In this document: positions 35,397-44,407 of the stretch, piece by piece | Numbering within the stretch: position 1 is the stretch's first letter | Layout of the letters: the number at the start of each line of letters is the position of its first letter | NCBI RefSeq assembly: GCF_005893125.1 | Contig: NZ_VCJS01000002.1 | Location: 1-64,000 of the forward strand | DNA length: 64,000 nt | Direction of reading: 5' to 3' | Source of the DNA: Nonomuraea basaltis | Lineage (GTDB): Bacteria > Actinomycetota > Actinomycetes > Streptosporangiales > Streptosporangiaceae | Position numbers and translations under genes: made by a program | The notes under the pieces: model-generated | What the model was told of the DNA's origin: nothing | Database searches by the model: none | Seen by the model: only the letters and a program-made list of their open reading frames with translations

Positions 35397-36833
35397 TTGC
35401 GCCAGCCCTCGAGCCCCGGCGTGCCCTATCGCGAGCCGTACCGGCCGCAGGTGCACTACACCCCCGCGCGGAACTGGATGAACGACCCCAATGGCCTGGT
35501 CTGGCACGACGGCGAGTACCACCTCTTCTACCAGTACAACCCCGAGGGCGACGAGTGGGGGAACATGTCGTGGGGCCATGCCGTCAGCCCTGACCTGCTG
35601 CATTGGGAGGAACTCGGCACGGCCATCCCGGCCACCGAGGACGAGCAGGTCTTCTCGGGCAGCATCGTCGTGGACGAGCAGGACACCGCCGGATTCGGCA
35701 AGGCGGCCGCCGTCGCCGTCTACACCGCGTGGTATCCGAAGACCGGCCTCCAGGCGCAGGCCCTGGCCTACAGCACCGATCGTGGCCGGACCTGGGCCCG
35801 GTACGCCGGAAACCCGGTCCTCGACATCGGCTCGAAGGAGTTCCGCGACCCGAAGGTCTTCTGGTACGACGAAGGCGGCTACTGGATCATGGTGGTCGCA
35901 CTGGCCGAGGACAGGAAGGTCGCCCTCTACGGCTCCGGCGACCTGAAATCCTGGACGCCGCTCAGCGAGTTCGGCCCCGCCGGGGCGACGGGCGGCGTCT
36001 GGGAGATGCCGGACCTGTTCGAGCTCCCCGTCGACGGCGGCGGGTCCAAGTGGGTGATGGTGGTCAGTCTCAACCCCGGCGGCCCTGCAGGCGGCTCCGG
36101 GGTGCAGTATTTCGTCGGCGACTTCGACGGCGTCACGTTCGTGCCCGACGACACGTCCACCACCTGGGCCGATCACGGCCGCGACTTCTACGCCGCCGTC
36201 TCCTGGAACGGCGCCCCGGGTGGCCGGCGGTACTGGATCGGCTGGATGGGCAACTGGGACGACGCCGCGTCGATCCGCACGCATCCCTGGCGCGGCGCCA
36301 TGTCCCTGCCCCGGGAGCTCTCGCTGGCCGCCGACGGCGGTCGCCTCCGGCTGGCGCAGCGCCCCATCGCCGCGCTCGGCGGGCTGCGCACCGGCCAGGC
36401 CGTCCGGCTCGGCGAGCGGAAGGTGAGCGGCCCGTCGATCCTGCCCGGCCAGGCACATGACGGTGCCTTCGAGATCGTCGCCGAGTTCGAGCCCGGCACG
36501 GCCGAGCGCTTCGGACTCCAGGTCGGCGGCGCCATCATGATCGGGTACGACGTGCCGGCCGGTGAGCTGTTCGTCGAACGGGGTCCTCGTGAGGCCGCCG
36601 CGGGACGGCACGGCGGAGCCGCGCCGGTCGAGGCGGGCAGGGTGAGGTTCACTGCCTATCTCGACACCTCCTCCGTCGAGCTCTTCGGCGACGGGGGGCG
36701 GACCGCCGTCACCGACCTCGTCTTCCCCGAGCCCGCAGGGCGGGGGCTGGGCCTGTTCACCGAAGGCGGGACCGCGCTGCTGTGTTCGCTCGTCGTCCAG
36801 CCGCTCGGCTCGGTCTGGGAAGCCCTCCGCTGA
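35397..36833 (+). CDS. Glycoside hydrolase family 32 (beta-fructosidase)
   Basis: A 478-residue enzyme that releases fructose from sucrose, sucrose phosphate or fructans. The three catalytic motifs are complete: WMNDPNG (nucleophile Asp30), EFRDPKVFW (transition-state Asp, about 157) and WEMPDLFEL (acid/base Glu, about 202). The five-bladed propeller is followed by a C-terminal beta-sandwich (FEIVAEFEPG..., YLDTSSVELFGDGG). There is no signal peptide, so it acts in the cytoplasm, on imported sugar. The start is TTG at 35397, fixed by AGGAGG (35385-35390) six bases before it. Neighbours: LacI stub before, full LacI regulator after. Confidence 0.93.
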   Translation: MRQPSSPGVPYREPYRPQVHYTPARNWMNDPNGLVWHDGEYHLFYQYNPEGDEWGNMSWGHAVSPDLLHWEELGTAIPATEDEQVFSGSIVVDEQDTAGFGKAAAVAVYTAWYPKTGLQAQALAYSTDRGRTWARYAGNPVLDIGSKEFRDPKVFWYDEGGYWIMVVALAEDRKVALYGSGDLKSWTPLSEFGPAGATGGVWEMPDLFELPVDGGGSKWVMVVSLNPGGPAGGSGVQYFVGDFDGVTFVPDDTSTTWADHGRDFYAAVSWNGAPGGRRYWIGWMGNWDDAASIRTHPWRGAMSLPRELSLAADGGRLRLAQRPIAALGGLRTGQAVRLGERKVSGPSILPGQAHDGAFEIVAEFEPGTAERFGLQVGGAIMIGYDVPAGELFVERGPREAAAGRHGGAAPVEAGRVRFTAYLDTSSVELFGDGGRTAVTDLVFPEPAGRGLGLFTEGGTALLCSLVVQPLGSVWEALR

Positions 36834-36922
36834 CCACGCCGCCCGCGGTGACCGGTTGCCAGCCCTGCCCCTGCTGGCCCATGAGCCTTTTGACAGTGAC
36901 GGCGATCGGCCAGCAGGTAACA

Positions 36923-36947
36923 TTTGCGTCACGTGTGGCAACGCAAA
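36923..36947. promoter_or_regulatory. Inverted repeat before the second LacI gene
   Basis: TTTGCGT, 11 bases, ACGCAAA, a perfect 7+7 dyad 35 bp upstream of the LacI start codon. Position and symmetry suggest an autoregulatory site. It differs from the CG-centred operators elsewhere in the window. Confidence 0.45.
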
Positions 36948-36981
36948 CCTCCTGCCCTCCAACCCTCAGGACACTTCTCGC

Positions 36982-37995
36982 ATGGTCACCAGAGCTGACG
37001 TCGCCCGCCTCGCCGGTGTCTCGACCGGCACCGTCTCGCATGTGCTCACCGGGGCGCGGTCGATCCGCCCGGAGACCCGCCGCAAGGTGCTGGACGCCAT
37101 GGAGCAGCTCGGCTACACCCCGAACGCCATGGCCAGCGCCCTTGCCGGTGGCCGCAGCCGGATCATCGCGATCGTCTTCCCGTCCCAGCCGCGCACGATC
37201 GTCGGGTCGGACCTGGAGTACGTCCTGGCCGCCGCCGACGCCGCCCGCAAGCGGGGCTTCCATGTCGTCCTCTGGACCTCCGGGCCGGACGACATGGACG
37301 AGCTGCGCCAGCTGGTCCGCGCGGGTCTTGTCCAGGGGTTCCTGCTGATGCAGGTCACGCTCTCGGACGAGCGGGTGGAATTCCTCCAGGCGGCCGGCAT
37401 CCCCGTCGGGCTGATCGGGCGCACCCGCACGCCCGGCCACGTCCCCTACGCGGACGGGGACTTCGACCAGATCGCGCGGCTGGTGGTCGACCACCTCGCC
37501 GGCCTCGGGCACCGGACGATCGGCCTGCTCAACGCCCCGTACGAGCGCGGCACGCACGGGATCGGCGCGGCGGTGCGCCTCGCCGACGCCGTCCAGCGCA
37601 CCTGTGCGGAGCTCAGCCTCGGCTGCGCCGTCGTCGCCAGCGAGCACACCGTCCGGGCGGGCCGGGCGGCGCTCCGGCAGCTCCTCGACACGGCACCGGC
37701 GACGACGGCCGTCATCTCCTACAACTGGGAGGCCACTTTGGGGGCGATGCACGAGGCCCGTGCCCTCGGCCGCCCGATCCCGGAACGCCTGTCACTCGTG
37801 CTCTGCTCCAACGGCGAACCCGAGTCGACCGACCCGGAGCTGACGACGGCGACCCCGCCCGCCACGGAGATCGCCACGGCCGCCGTGGAGGCGCTCATCG
37901 ACCACCTGGCCACTCCGGACGCCCGGCCGGCCCAGCGGCTGGTGCCGAGCGTCCTCGTCGAACGCCACAGCACGGCGTCCGCCTACCGCTCGTGA
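36982..37995 (+). CDS. LacI-family regulator beside the GH32 gene
   Basis: A 337-residue repressor with an intact HTH (TRADVARLAGVSTGTVSHVLTGARSI, residues 3-28), hinge (YTPNAMASALAGGRSRIIAIVF) and a periplasmic-binding-like ligand domain ending in PSVLVERHSTA. The ATG at 36982 places the HTH at the very N terminus, as expected. It follows the fructosidase by 148 bp on the same strand and may control it, perhaps having replaced the broken regulator at 35235. Confidence 0.9.
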   Translation: MVTRADVARLAGVSTGTVSHVLTGARSIRPETRRKVLDAMEQLGYTPNAMASALAGGRSRIIAIVFPSQPRTIVGSDLEYVLAAADAARKRGFHVVLWTSGPDDMDELRQLVRAGLVQGFLLMQVTLSDERVEFLQAAGIPVGLIGRTRTPGHVPYADGDFDQIARLVVDHLAGLGHRTIGLLNAPYERGTHGIGAAVRLADAVQRTCAELSLGCAVVASEHTVRAGRAALRQLLDTAPATTAVISYNWEATLGAMHEARALGRPIPERLSLVLCSNGEPESTDPELTTATPPATEIATAAVEALIDHLATPDARPAQRLVPSVLVERHSTASAYRS

Positions 37996-38015
37996 GCGGC
38001 AGCGATCGGACACGG

Positions 38016-38621
38016 TCACGCCAAGACGAGGAGAATGATGATGCCCAGGCCGAGCAGCGAGTCGATGACGAAGCAGAACTCGGCCAGAGAGCGGGTGACG
38101 ACCTTGTTGGCGCGCCAGTGGGCAACGTCCCAGACGGCGTGACCGATCAGCGCCGCGGCCACCAGATAGCCGGCGAACTCCAGGCCGCCGTATTCGGCGA
38201 GGAGCACCACCACGCCCACGACCAGCATCTGCGGCGCTTGGAGGACGTAGAGGCCCGGCCTGCGCAGCTGTCCGCGTACCAGGCCGATCACGGTGACGAT
38301 GAGGGCGATCGGGCCGAATGCCAGCCAGTAGCCGATTCCCACCGTGTCGGCGGCCGTCCCGATGCCGAACAGCACGACTATCACGAGCCAGACGGCGCCG
38401 GGCCGGTCGAGGACCGCCACGGTCAGGTACGACAGCGCGGCGACGGTCACGATGAGCGCGCCGTTGGGTCCGCCGTCCCCGTCGAAGAGTGTCGCGGCGG
38501 CGAGGGCGATCCCCAGATAGGTGGGCCAACGGCCGGCGACCGCCGATGCGATACGACGGACGGTGCTGTGGGGGTGCCCGTCTCGGTCGCGGGCTGGATA
38601 CCCCGGGGAGGTATGAGTCAT
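38016..38621 (-). CDS. Hypothetical integral membrane protein
   Basis: A 201-residue protein with a 30-residue hydrophilic lead and six or seven hydrophobic helices (for example PTYLGIALAAATLF, GALIVTVAALSYLTVAVL, VWLVIVVLFGIGTAADTVG). A conserved-looking loop VWDVAHWRANKVVTRSLAEFC lies before the last helix. I do not recognise a family. ATG at 38621 chosen; it converges on the LacI gene with 20 bp between stops. Confidence 0.75.
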   Translation of the reverse strand: MTHTSPGYPARDRDGHPHSTVRRIASAVAGRWPTYLGIALAAATLFDGDGGPNGALIVTVAALSYLTVAVLDRPGAVWLVIVVLFGIGTAADTVGIGYWLAFGPIALIVTVIGLVRGQLRRPGLYVLQAPQMLVVGVVVLLAEYGGLEFAGYLVAAALIGHAVWDVAHWRANKVVTRSLAEFCFVIDSLLGLGIIILLVLA

Positions 38622-38734
38622 GCTTCGACCATGGCAGCCGGCCCCGCCGGACACCGAGCGTCCGCGTCCATGATGTCCGAAAACTTTGGGAAGTGGTCTC
38701 CCCGCCTACGCTCCGGGCATGGGCTGAGTGATCG

Positions 38735-38763
38735 GCCGGCCCGGCCTTCTCGGATGGGCCGGC
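38735..38763 (-). terminator. Hairpin after the 38776-39147 gene
   Basis: GCCGGCCC and GGGCCGGC form a perfect 8-bp stem around a 13-base loop, 13 bp past the stop of the minus-strand gene. There is no T-tract, as is usual for high-GC hairpin terminators. Confidence 0.5.
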
Positions 38764-38775
38764 TCTCCGGGGCCG

Positions 38776-39147
38776 TCAGACGTCTTCGCGGCCGGGGTTT
38801 TCGAGGCGGAAGAAGTTGCTCTGGGCGCCGCTCTTCTTGTGCTCCTGGTAGATGAAGTTCAGCTTGCGGTCGTCGAACGTTCTGAACCAGTCCTCCCAGC
38901 TGATCTCCTCCAGGTCGGCTCCGCCGTAGCCGGGGAAGTCGAACCTCAGCACCCCAGGTCTCCCCTCATGTTCGGTGCCGGGGACCTTGGCGGGGCGGGC
39001 GCCGCGTTCCTCGGCCCACTGGCAGATCACGTCGTGGTCGGTGGTGATGAGGCTGCGGCCCGGCCGTTCCTCGCGCTCACCGGTGGAGGTGATCTCCTGT
39101 TCGTCCTTGTGGTCGCCTCGGACGGGGCGGTGCTGCTGCTGTGACAT
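38776..39147 (-). CDS. Conserved small protein of unknown function
   Basis: A 123-residue soluble protein. A polar, Gln/Glu-rich N terminus of about 38 residues precedes a compact domain: HDVICQWAEERGARPAKVPG, EGRPGVLRFDFPGYGG, and ISWEDWFRTFDDRKLNFIYQE. This domain is common in actinobacteria and some other bacteria as a stand-alone hypothetical; I know no established function. The ATG at 39147 is preferred over an upstream one at 39183 for lack of conserved residues in the extension. Confidence 0.8.
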   Translation of the reverse strand: MSQQQHRPVRGDHKDEQEITSTGEREERPGRSLITTDHDVICQWAEERGARPAKVPGTEHEGRPGVLRFDFPGYGGADLEEISWEDWFRTFDDRKLNFIYQEHKKSGAQSNFFRLENPGREDV

Positions 39148-39271
39148 GGGACCTTGCCCCCTGCTCGTCGCATCCTCCCCCATCCGCTACCCGCGTCGTC
39201 GCGCTTCTTGCAAGTGATCTATTCCAGCACCCTTAAAGGGGCTCGCAAGGATTTCCCTTCAGTTTTTGTTC

Positions 39272-40678
39272 ATGCGACGCTCAATCAAAATCATTTCCTC
39301 GGTCATCGCCGGGTTGATCGCCATGACCGGGCTCGCCGGTACGGCTCGGGCCGGCACGCCCGGCCGGATCGGCGATTATCACGGTCAGCGCCTGGCCTGG
39401 TCGGCGTGCGGCGGCGGGTACGAATGCGCGAAATTAAGGGTGCCGCTCGACTATTCGAAGCCGGGCGGCAAGCAGATTAAGATCAGCATGGTTCGGCTCC
39501 GTGCCACCGGTAAGAAAATCGGCTCGGTCGTGTTGAACTTCGGTGGTCCTGGCATGTCGGGGGTTGATGCGCTCAAGGCGGATAAATCCATTATGTCGGC
39601 GAGCATTCGGCAGCGTTTCGACGTCGTCAGCTTCGATCCGCGCGGCGTGGGCGGGTCCTCCCCCGTGCGCTGCCTCAACACGCTGGGGCTCGACGCCTAC
39701 TTCGCCGCCGACATGACCCCCGACACGCGCCAGGAGGCCGAGCAGGCCACGCAGTGGGTCAAGAGGTTCGCCAAGTCGTGCGAGGCCAACTCGGGCAAGC
39801 AGTTGCTCCGGCACGTCGGCACGGGTGAGGCCGCTCGGGACATGGACGTGATGAGGGCCGCGCTGGGTGAGGCGCGCCTGACGTACCTCGGCTGGTCGTA
39901 CGGCACCTACCTCGGCGCCAGGTACGCCGATCTGTTCCCCACCAGGATCCGCGCCATGGTGCTCGACGGCGCCGAGAACCCGAGCCAGACGGGCGCCGAG
40001 TTCTCCCGATCGCAGCAGACCGGGTTCCGCGTGGCGACGGAGTCGTTCCTGCGCGACTGCTTCAAACGGGCGGACTGCCCGTTCAAGAAGCACACGGTCG
40101 CCGCGGCGATGAAGCGGCTCGAGGCGCTGTACAAGCGGGCCGACCGGGCGCCGCTGCGCAACACCTACGACGGCAGGCAGGTAAGCGAGGCCGTGGTGCG
40201 TACCGGTGTGATGGTCGCGCTGTACTCGCAGTCCGACTGGCCGTATCTGCGCCAGGCGCTGGCCGCCGCGTTCAAGGGCGACGGCACGGTCCTGCTGCGC
40301 TTCGCCGACGTGTACAACGGCCGGCGGCCCGACGGCACCTACAGCAACCAGCTGGAGGCGCTCATGGCCGTCAACTGCGTCGACCATCCCGAGTCGGCGT
40401 GCCCGTACTGGCCGGTCAAGGGCACCAGGTTCACCAAGAAGGTACGGGCGAAGGGATCGCCGCCGATCGTGGTCGTGGGCACGACCCGCGACCCCGCGAC
40501 GCCGTACGCGCTGGCCAAGGCGCTGGCCGCGCAGCTGTCGAAGGGCGTGCTGCTCACGAACGACGCCGACGGGCACACCGCGTACCACGGCGGCCCCTCC
40601 TGCCTGGAGCGGCAGATCGATCGCTACCTGATCACGGCCGCGGCACCGCGCCCGGGCGCCTGTACGGCCAAGGCCTGA
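39272..40678 (+). CDS. Secreted alpha/beta hydrolase, tripeptidyl aminopeptidase-like
   Basis: A 468-residue exported hydrolase. The signal peptide (RRSIKIISSVIAGLIAMTGLAG, then AxA at about 25-27) is clear. The catalytic domain has the oxyanion motif NFGGPGMSG, nucleophile Ser in GWSYGTYLGARYADLF, and the C-terminal TAP-like lid domain with Asp in TTRDPATPY and His in DADGHTAYHGGPSCLE. This is the layout of Streptomyces tripeptidyl aminopeptidases and related proline iminopeptidase-type enzymes, which trim secreted peptides. Two other possible catalytic pairs of Cys suggest disulfides. ATG at 39272, two codons inside a TTG alternative. Confidence 0.9.
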   Translation: MRRSIKIISSVIAGLIAMTGLAGTARAGTPGRIGDYHGQRLAWSACGGGYECAKLRVPLDYSKPGGKQIKISMVRLRATGKKIGSVVLNFGGPGMSGVDALKADKSIMSASIRQRFDVVSFDPRGVGGSSPVRCLNTLGLDAYFAADMTPDTRQEAEQATQWVKRFAKSCEANSGKQLLRHVGTGEAARDMDVMRAALGEARLTYLGWSYGTYLGARYADLFPTRIRAMVLDGAENPSQTGAEFSRSQQTGFRVATESFLRDCFKRADCPFKKHTVAAAMKRLEALYKRADRAPLRNTYDGRQVSEAVVRTGVMVALYSQSDWPYLRQALAAAFKGDGTVLLRFADVYNGRRPDGTYSNQLEALMAVNCVDHPESACPYWPVKGTRFTKKVRAKGSPPIVVVGTTRDPATPYALAKALAAQLSKGVLLTNDADGHTAYHGGPSCLERQIDRYLITAAAPRPGACTAKA

Positions 40679-40759
40679 CGCCTCCGGTCCCTCACCCGAT
40701 CACGACCTGTCGCCTCCGGTCCCTCACCCGATCAAGCACGGGGTGAGGGACCGGAGGCG
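40679..40759 (+). terminator. Long hairpin terminator with a duplicated left arm
   Basis: CGCCTCCGGTCCCTCACCC at 40711-40729 pairs perfectly over 19 bp with 40741-40759 around an 11-base loop. The left arm, with GATCA after it, is also present at 40679-40702, giving two direct copies 32 bp apart. The hairpin begins right after the hydrolase stop codon and faces the minus-strand gene ending at 40853, so it probably stops transcription in both directions. Confidence 0.8.
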
Positions 40760-40852
40760 TTCGGGTCAACCCCCGTCGTGCCTGCGTGACGGCGGCAGGT
40801 GCGGCGAAGGAGCTTGCGGCGTACCTGGCGGGCCGGGGCGCGGCCGGGCGCG

Positions 40853-41356
40853 TCAGTCGTCGCTCGACGACCGGACCGAGTCGCCGGCCGAGGACTCCTG
40901 ATCGGCGCCGTCCGACCGGCTGAGGGCGGGCTGGCCGAACCAGGTCCACAGGGCCAGCACGGCGATGATCCCGGCGGTGACCCAGGCGAGGGTGGCGCCG
41001 AAGAGATAGTCGATCACGACCGTGGTGGCCGCGGTCATCGACACGGCGAGCGCGAGCGCGCCCACGATGCCGTAGAAGTTGGAGCGGCGTACCAGCGTCT
41101 CCTTGCGGCCCTGCCGGAACAGCACGCGGTGCTGCGAGGCGGGTGCGATGTAGCAGATCGACGCGATCGCGGCGCCGACCAGCGCCACGTAGAACAGCCA
41201 CCGGTCGGCCAGGTCCAGCCGGGCGAACCCGGGCGAGAAGGGCACGGTCAGCAGGAACGCGAACAGCACCTGCACGCCGGTCACCGCCACGCGCGCGCCC
41301 TGCAGGAGCTCGACGAAGTTGCGATCCGCCCGCTCCTCGTGCGACTCGTGTTTCAC
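40853..41356 (-). CDS. DUF6328 family membrane protein
   Basis: A 167-residue protein with four hydrophobic helices and hydrophilic ends. Segments FVELLQGARVAVTGVQVLFAFLLTVPF and APASQHRVLFRQGRKETLVRRSN are characteristic of the DUF6328 proteins common in actinomycetes; their function is not known to me. The acidic/Ser-rich tail (DGADQESSAGDSVRSSSDD) is likely disordered. It stands alone between two terminators or convergent genes. Confidence 0.85.
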   Translation of the reverse strand: MKHESHEERADRNFVELLQGARVAVTGVQVLFAFLLTVPFSPGFARLDLADRWLFYVALVGAAIASICYIAPASQHRVLFRQGRKETLVRRSNFYGIVGALALAVSMTAATTVVIDYLFGATLAWVTAGIIAVLALWTWFGQPALSRSDGADQESSAGDSVRSSSDD

Positions 41357-41408
41357 GCCGCCTCCCGCCCTCTACTACGAGAGACCTCTCCTTCCTCCCC
41401 AAGAGGGT

Positions 41409-43439
41409 TCAAAACGTCGGCATGAGGATCTTGGCCGGGGTGATCGGGAGGTCGCGGACGCGGTGGCCGGTGGCGTGGTGGACGGCGTTGCCGATGGCGG
41501 CGGCCGTGCCGACGATGCCGATCTCGCCGATGCCCTTGCTGCCCATCGGGTTGAGGCGGTCGTCCTGCTCGTCCAGCCAGACCGCCTCCACGCGCTCCAC
41601 GTCGGCGCAGGCCGGGACGTGGTATTGCGCCAGGTCGCGCCGGAGGAAGCCGCCGAACTCGTCGTCGGTGAGCGTCTCCTCCATCAACGCCATGCCCAGG
41701 CCCATCGTCATGCCGCCGATGAACTGGGACCTCGCCAGCCTGGCGTCCACGATGTGCCCGGCGGCGAACACGCCGAGCAGGCGCGACACGCGTACCTCGC
41801 CGGTCACCGCGCTGACCCGGACCTCGGCGAACTGGGCGCCGAAGGCGTGCCTGGCCAGCTCCGATTCGGCCTTGATCTCCTCGGTGGTGTCGGCGCGGCC
41901 CTCCTTGCCGTTCTTCATCAGCTCCTCGCAGGCGCGCACCACGGCCGACCCCCAGGAGGCCGTGCCCATGGAGCCGCCCGCCACCGGCGCGTCCGGCAGG
42001 TCGCTGTCGCCCAGCTCGACGTGCACCCGGCCGGGGGCGACGCCGAGCGTCTCGGCCGCGATCCTGGTCAGCGCGGTACGCGCGCCGGTGCCGATGTCGG
42101 CGGCGGCCACCTGGATCAGGAAGTCGCCGTCCCGCACGGCGGCCAGGGCCTTCGACGGCCGGCGCCTGGCCGGATAGGTGGAGGCGGCCACTCCGGTCCC
42201 GACGAGCCACTCCCCCTCGCGCCTGACGCCCGGCGCCGGGTCGCGCCGGTCCCAGTCGAAGCGGTGGGCGCCCTCCCGCAGGCAGGCGACCAGGTTGCGG
42301 GAGCTGAACGGCAGGCCGCTCTCCGGCTCGGTCTCCGGGTCGTTGCGCACGCGCAGCTCGACGGGGTCGATGCCGGCGGCGCAGGCGAGCTCGTCGATGG
42401 CGGACTCCAGGGCGTACATACCGGGGCACTCGCCGGGGGCGCGCATCCACGACGGGGTGGCGACGTCCAGGCGGACGAGCCGGTGCGCGGTGCGGTGCGC
42501 GGGCGCGGCGTACATGACGCGGGCCGGGGTCGCGGTCTGCTCGGCGAACTCCACGAGCGTGGAGCTCTGCTCGTACACGACGTGCTCCAGCGCGGTCAGC
42601 CGCCCGCCGGAGTCCGCGCCGAGGCGCAGCCGCTGGATCGTGGGCGTGCGGTAGCCGGTGAGGTCGAACATCTGCTGCCTGGTCAGCGCCACCTTCACCG
42701 GGCGGCCCACGGCCCTGGCGGCCAGGGCGGCGAGCACGGCCTGCGGGCGGGTGGTGCCCTTGCAGCCGAAGCCGCCGCCGACGTGCCTGGACACGACGCG
42801 TACCCGGGCGGGCGGCAGGCCGAGCGTCTTCGCGATGGTGTCGCGGTCCATGGACGCGCCCTGCGCCGAGTCGTAGACGAGCAGCCTGCCCTCGACGTCC
42901 CACAGGGCCAGCGAGGCATGCGGCTCCATCGGGTTGTTGTGCAGGACCGGGGTCGTGTAGGTCACGTCGACGGTGGTCGCGGCCTCCGCCAGCCCGGCCT
43001 CGACGTCGCCCTGCTCGATGTCGGACGGGTAGTCAGGGTTGACGATCTCGGGCCGGTACAGGCCAGGGTGGTCGGCACGCAGTCCGACGTCGTGGCCGGC
43101 GGCCTCGTACGAGACGCGGACGGCGTCGGCGGCGGCGCGGGCGTTCTCGTAGGTGTCGGCGACGGCGGCGGCGATCAGCTGGCCGCGGTAGGCGACGTCG
43201 CGGCTCTGGAACAGGGCGAGCTCGCCGTCCGCGTCCTCGGCCAGCTCCGGCGGGTCCTCGACGGACAGCACGGCCAGCACGCCGGGCATGGTGAGGGCCT
43301 GGCCGGCGTCGACGCGGGTGACGCGGCCCTTGGCGATCAGCGACTGCACGGGATAGGCGTAGGTGACGGCCTCGACCGGGTATTCGGCCGCGTACGTGGC
43401 CAGCCCGGTGACCTTGACGCGGCCCTCGATGCGGTTCAC
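41409..43439 (-). CDS. Molybdenum hydroxylase, large (molybdopterin-binding) subunit
   Basis: A 676-residue subunit of the xanthine dehydrogenase family (COG1529, YagR/PaoC-like). It binds the Mo-cofactor and holds the substrate site. Seen motifs are the N-terminal RIEGRVKVTGLATYAAEY, the GGFGCKGTTRPQAVLAALAARAVGRPVKV substrate-channel region, APGECPGMYALESAID, and the C-terminal GSKGIGEIGIVGTAAAIGNAVHHATG, where the catalytic Glu is expected. The GTG start overlaps the stop of the FAD subunit (GTGA). The substrate cannot be told; PaoABC relatives oxidise aldehydes. Length is near the family norm of about 700. Confidence 0.92.
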   Translation of the reverse strand: MNRIEGRVKVTGLATYAAEYPVEAVTYAYPVQSLIAKGRVTRVDAGQALTMPGVLAVLSVEDPPELAEDADGELALFQSRDVAYRGQLIAAAVADTYENARAAADAVRVSYEAAGHDVGLRADHPGLYRPEIVNPDYPSDIEQGDVEAGLAEAATTVDVTYTTPVLHNNPMEPHASLALWDVEGRLLVYDSAQGASMDRDTIAKTLGLPPARVRVVSRHVGGGFGCKGTTRPQAVLAALAARAVGRPVKVALTRQQMFDLTGYRTPTIQRLRLGADSGGRLTALEHVVYEQSSTLVEFAEQTATPARVMYAAPAHRTAHRLVRLDVATPSWMRAPGECPGMYALESAIDELACAAGIDPVELRVRNDPETEPESGLPFSSRNLVACLREGAHRFDWDRRDPAPGVRREGEWLVGTGVAASTYPARRRPSKALAAVRDGDFLIQVAAADIGTGARTALTRIAAETLGVAPGRVHVELGDSDLPDAPVAGGSMGTASWGSAVVRACEELMKNGKEGRADTTEEIKAESELARHAFGAQFAEVRVSAVTGEVRVSRLLGVFAAGHIVDARLARSQFIGGMTMGLGMALMEETLTDDEFGGFLRRDLAQYHVPACADVERVEAVWLDEQDDRLNPMGSKGIGEIGIVGTAAAIGNAVHHATGHRVRDLPITPAKILMPTF

Positions 43440-44407
43440 GATGCCAGCTCCTCGAGCGTGTGAACGATCAGGTTTCGGGCCAGCGGGACCTTGAAGGCGT
43501 TGCGCGGCAGCGGGCGGGCCTGGTCGAGCTCGGCCTCGGCGGCCGCCAGGAACGCCTCGCCGGTCGCCGGGCCGCCGATCAGCGCCCGCTCGGCGCGTTC
43601 CGCCCGCCAAGGTGCGTGCGCGACGCCGCCGAGGGCGATGCGGCAGTCGCCGACGACCCCGTCGGGGCGGACGTCGAGCACGGCGGCGATGGACACGAGC
43701 GCGAACGCGAACGACGCGCGCTCGCGTACCTTGCGGTAGGCCGAGGCGCCGGGCGGCGGCGCGGGCAGCTCCACGGCGGTGATCAGGTCGCCGGGCTCCA
43801 GCACGGTGTCCCGCTCGGGGGCGTCGCCGGGCAGGCGGTGCAGGCCCGGCATCGGGATGATCCGGTCGCCGCCGGGGCCGGTGACGTGGACCTCGGCGTC
43901 CAGCGCGGCCAGCGCGACCGCCAGGTCGGACGGGTGGGTGGCCACGCAGGCGTCCGAGGCGCCGAGCACGGCCAGGTTCGTGTGGTCGCCGTCGATGGCG
44001 GGGCAGCCGGAGCCGGGCCGGCGCTTGTTGCACGGCCTGGTCACGTCCTGGAAGTACGCGCAGCGGGTGCGCTGCAGCAGGTTGCCGGCCACCGTCGCCA
44101 TGTTGCGTACCTGGCCGGACGCGCCGGCCAGCACCGCACGGGCGAGCATCGGGTAGCGGCCGCGGACGAGCGGGGCGGCGCCCAGGTCGCTGTTGCGTAC
44201 GGCGGCGCCGATGCGCAGCCGGTCGCGGACCTGCTCGATCGCGTCGAGCGGCAGGCGGCTGACGTCCACGAGGTGGTCGGGCTCGGCGACGCCCAGGCGC
44301 ATGAGGTCGACCAGGTTGGTGCCGCCGCCGAGGTACATGGTGCCGGGGCGGAAGCGGCGCACGGCGTCCGAGGGGCTGCCGGCGCGGGCGTACTCGAAGG
44401 GCTTCAC
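43436..44407 (-). CDS. Molybdenum hydroxylase, FAD subunit with extra iron-sulfur motif
   Basis: A 323-residue FAD-binding subunit (CoxM/YagS type). The FAD loops are YLGGGTNLVDLMRLG and TVAGNLLQ. It carries a cysteine group characteristic of YagS/PaoB, in RCAYFQDVTRPCNKRRPGSGC, that in PaoB binds a [4Fe-4S] cluster absent from ordinary CoxM proteins. The GTG start overlaps the stop of the iron-sulfur subunit, and its stop overlaps the large subunit, so all three are translated together. Passes electrons between iron-sulfur subunit, FAD and acceptor. Confidence 0.92.
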   Translation of the reverse strand: MKPFEYARAGSPSDAVRRFRPGTMYLGGGTNLVDLMRLGVAEPDHLVDVSRLPLDAIEQVRDRLRIGAAVRNSDLGAAPLVRGRYPMLARAVLAGASGQVRNMATVAGNLLQRTRCAYFQDVTRPCNKRRPGSGCPAIDGDHTNLAVLGASDACVATHPSDLAVALAALDAEVHVTGPGGDRIIPMPGLHRLPGDAPERDTVLEPGDLITAVELPAPPPGASAYRKVRERASFAFALVSIAAVLDVRPDGVVGDCRIALGGVAHAPWRAERAERALIGGPATGEAFLAAAEAELDQARPLPRNAFKVPLARNLIVHTLEELAS

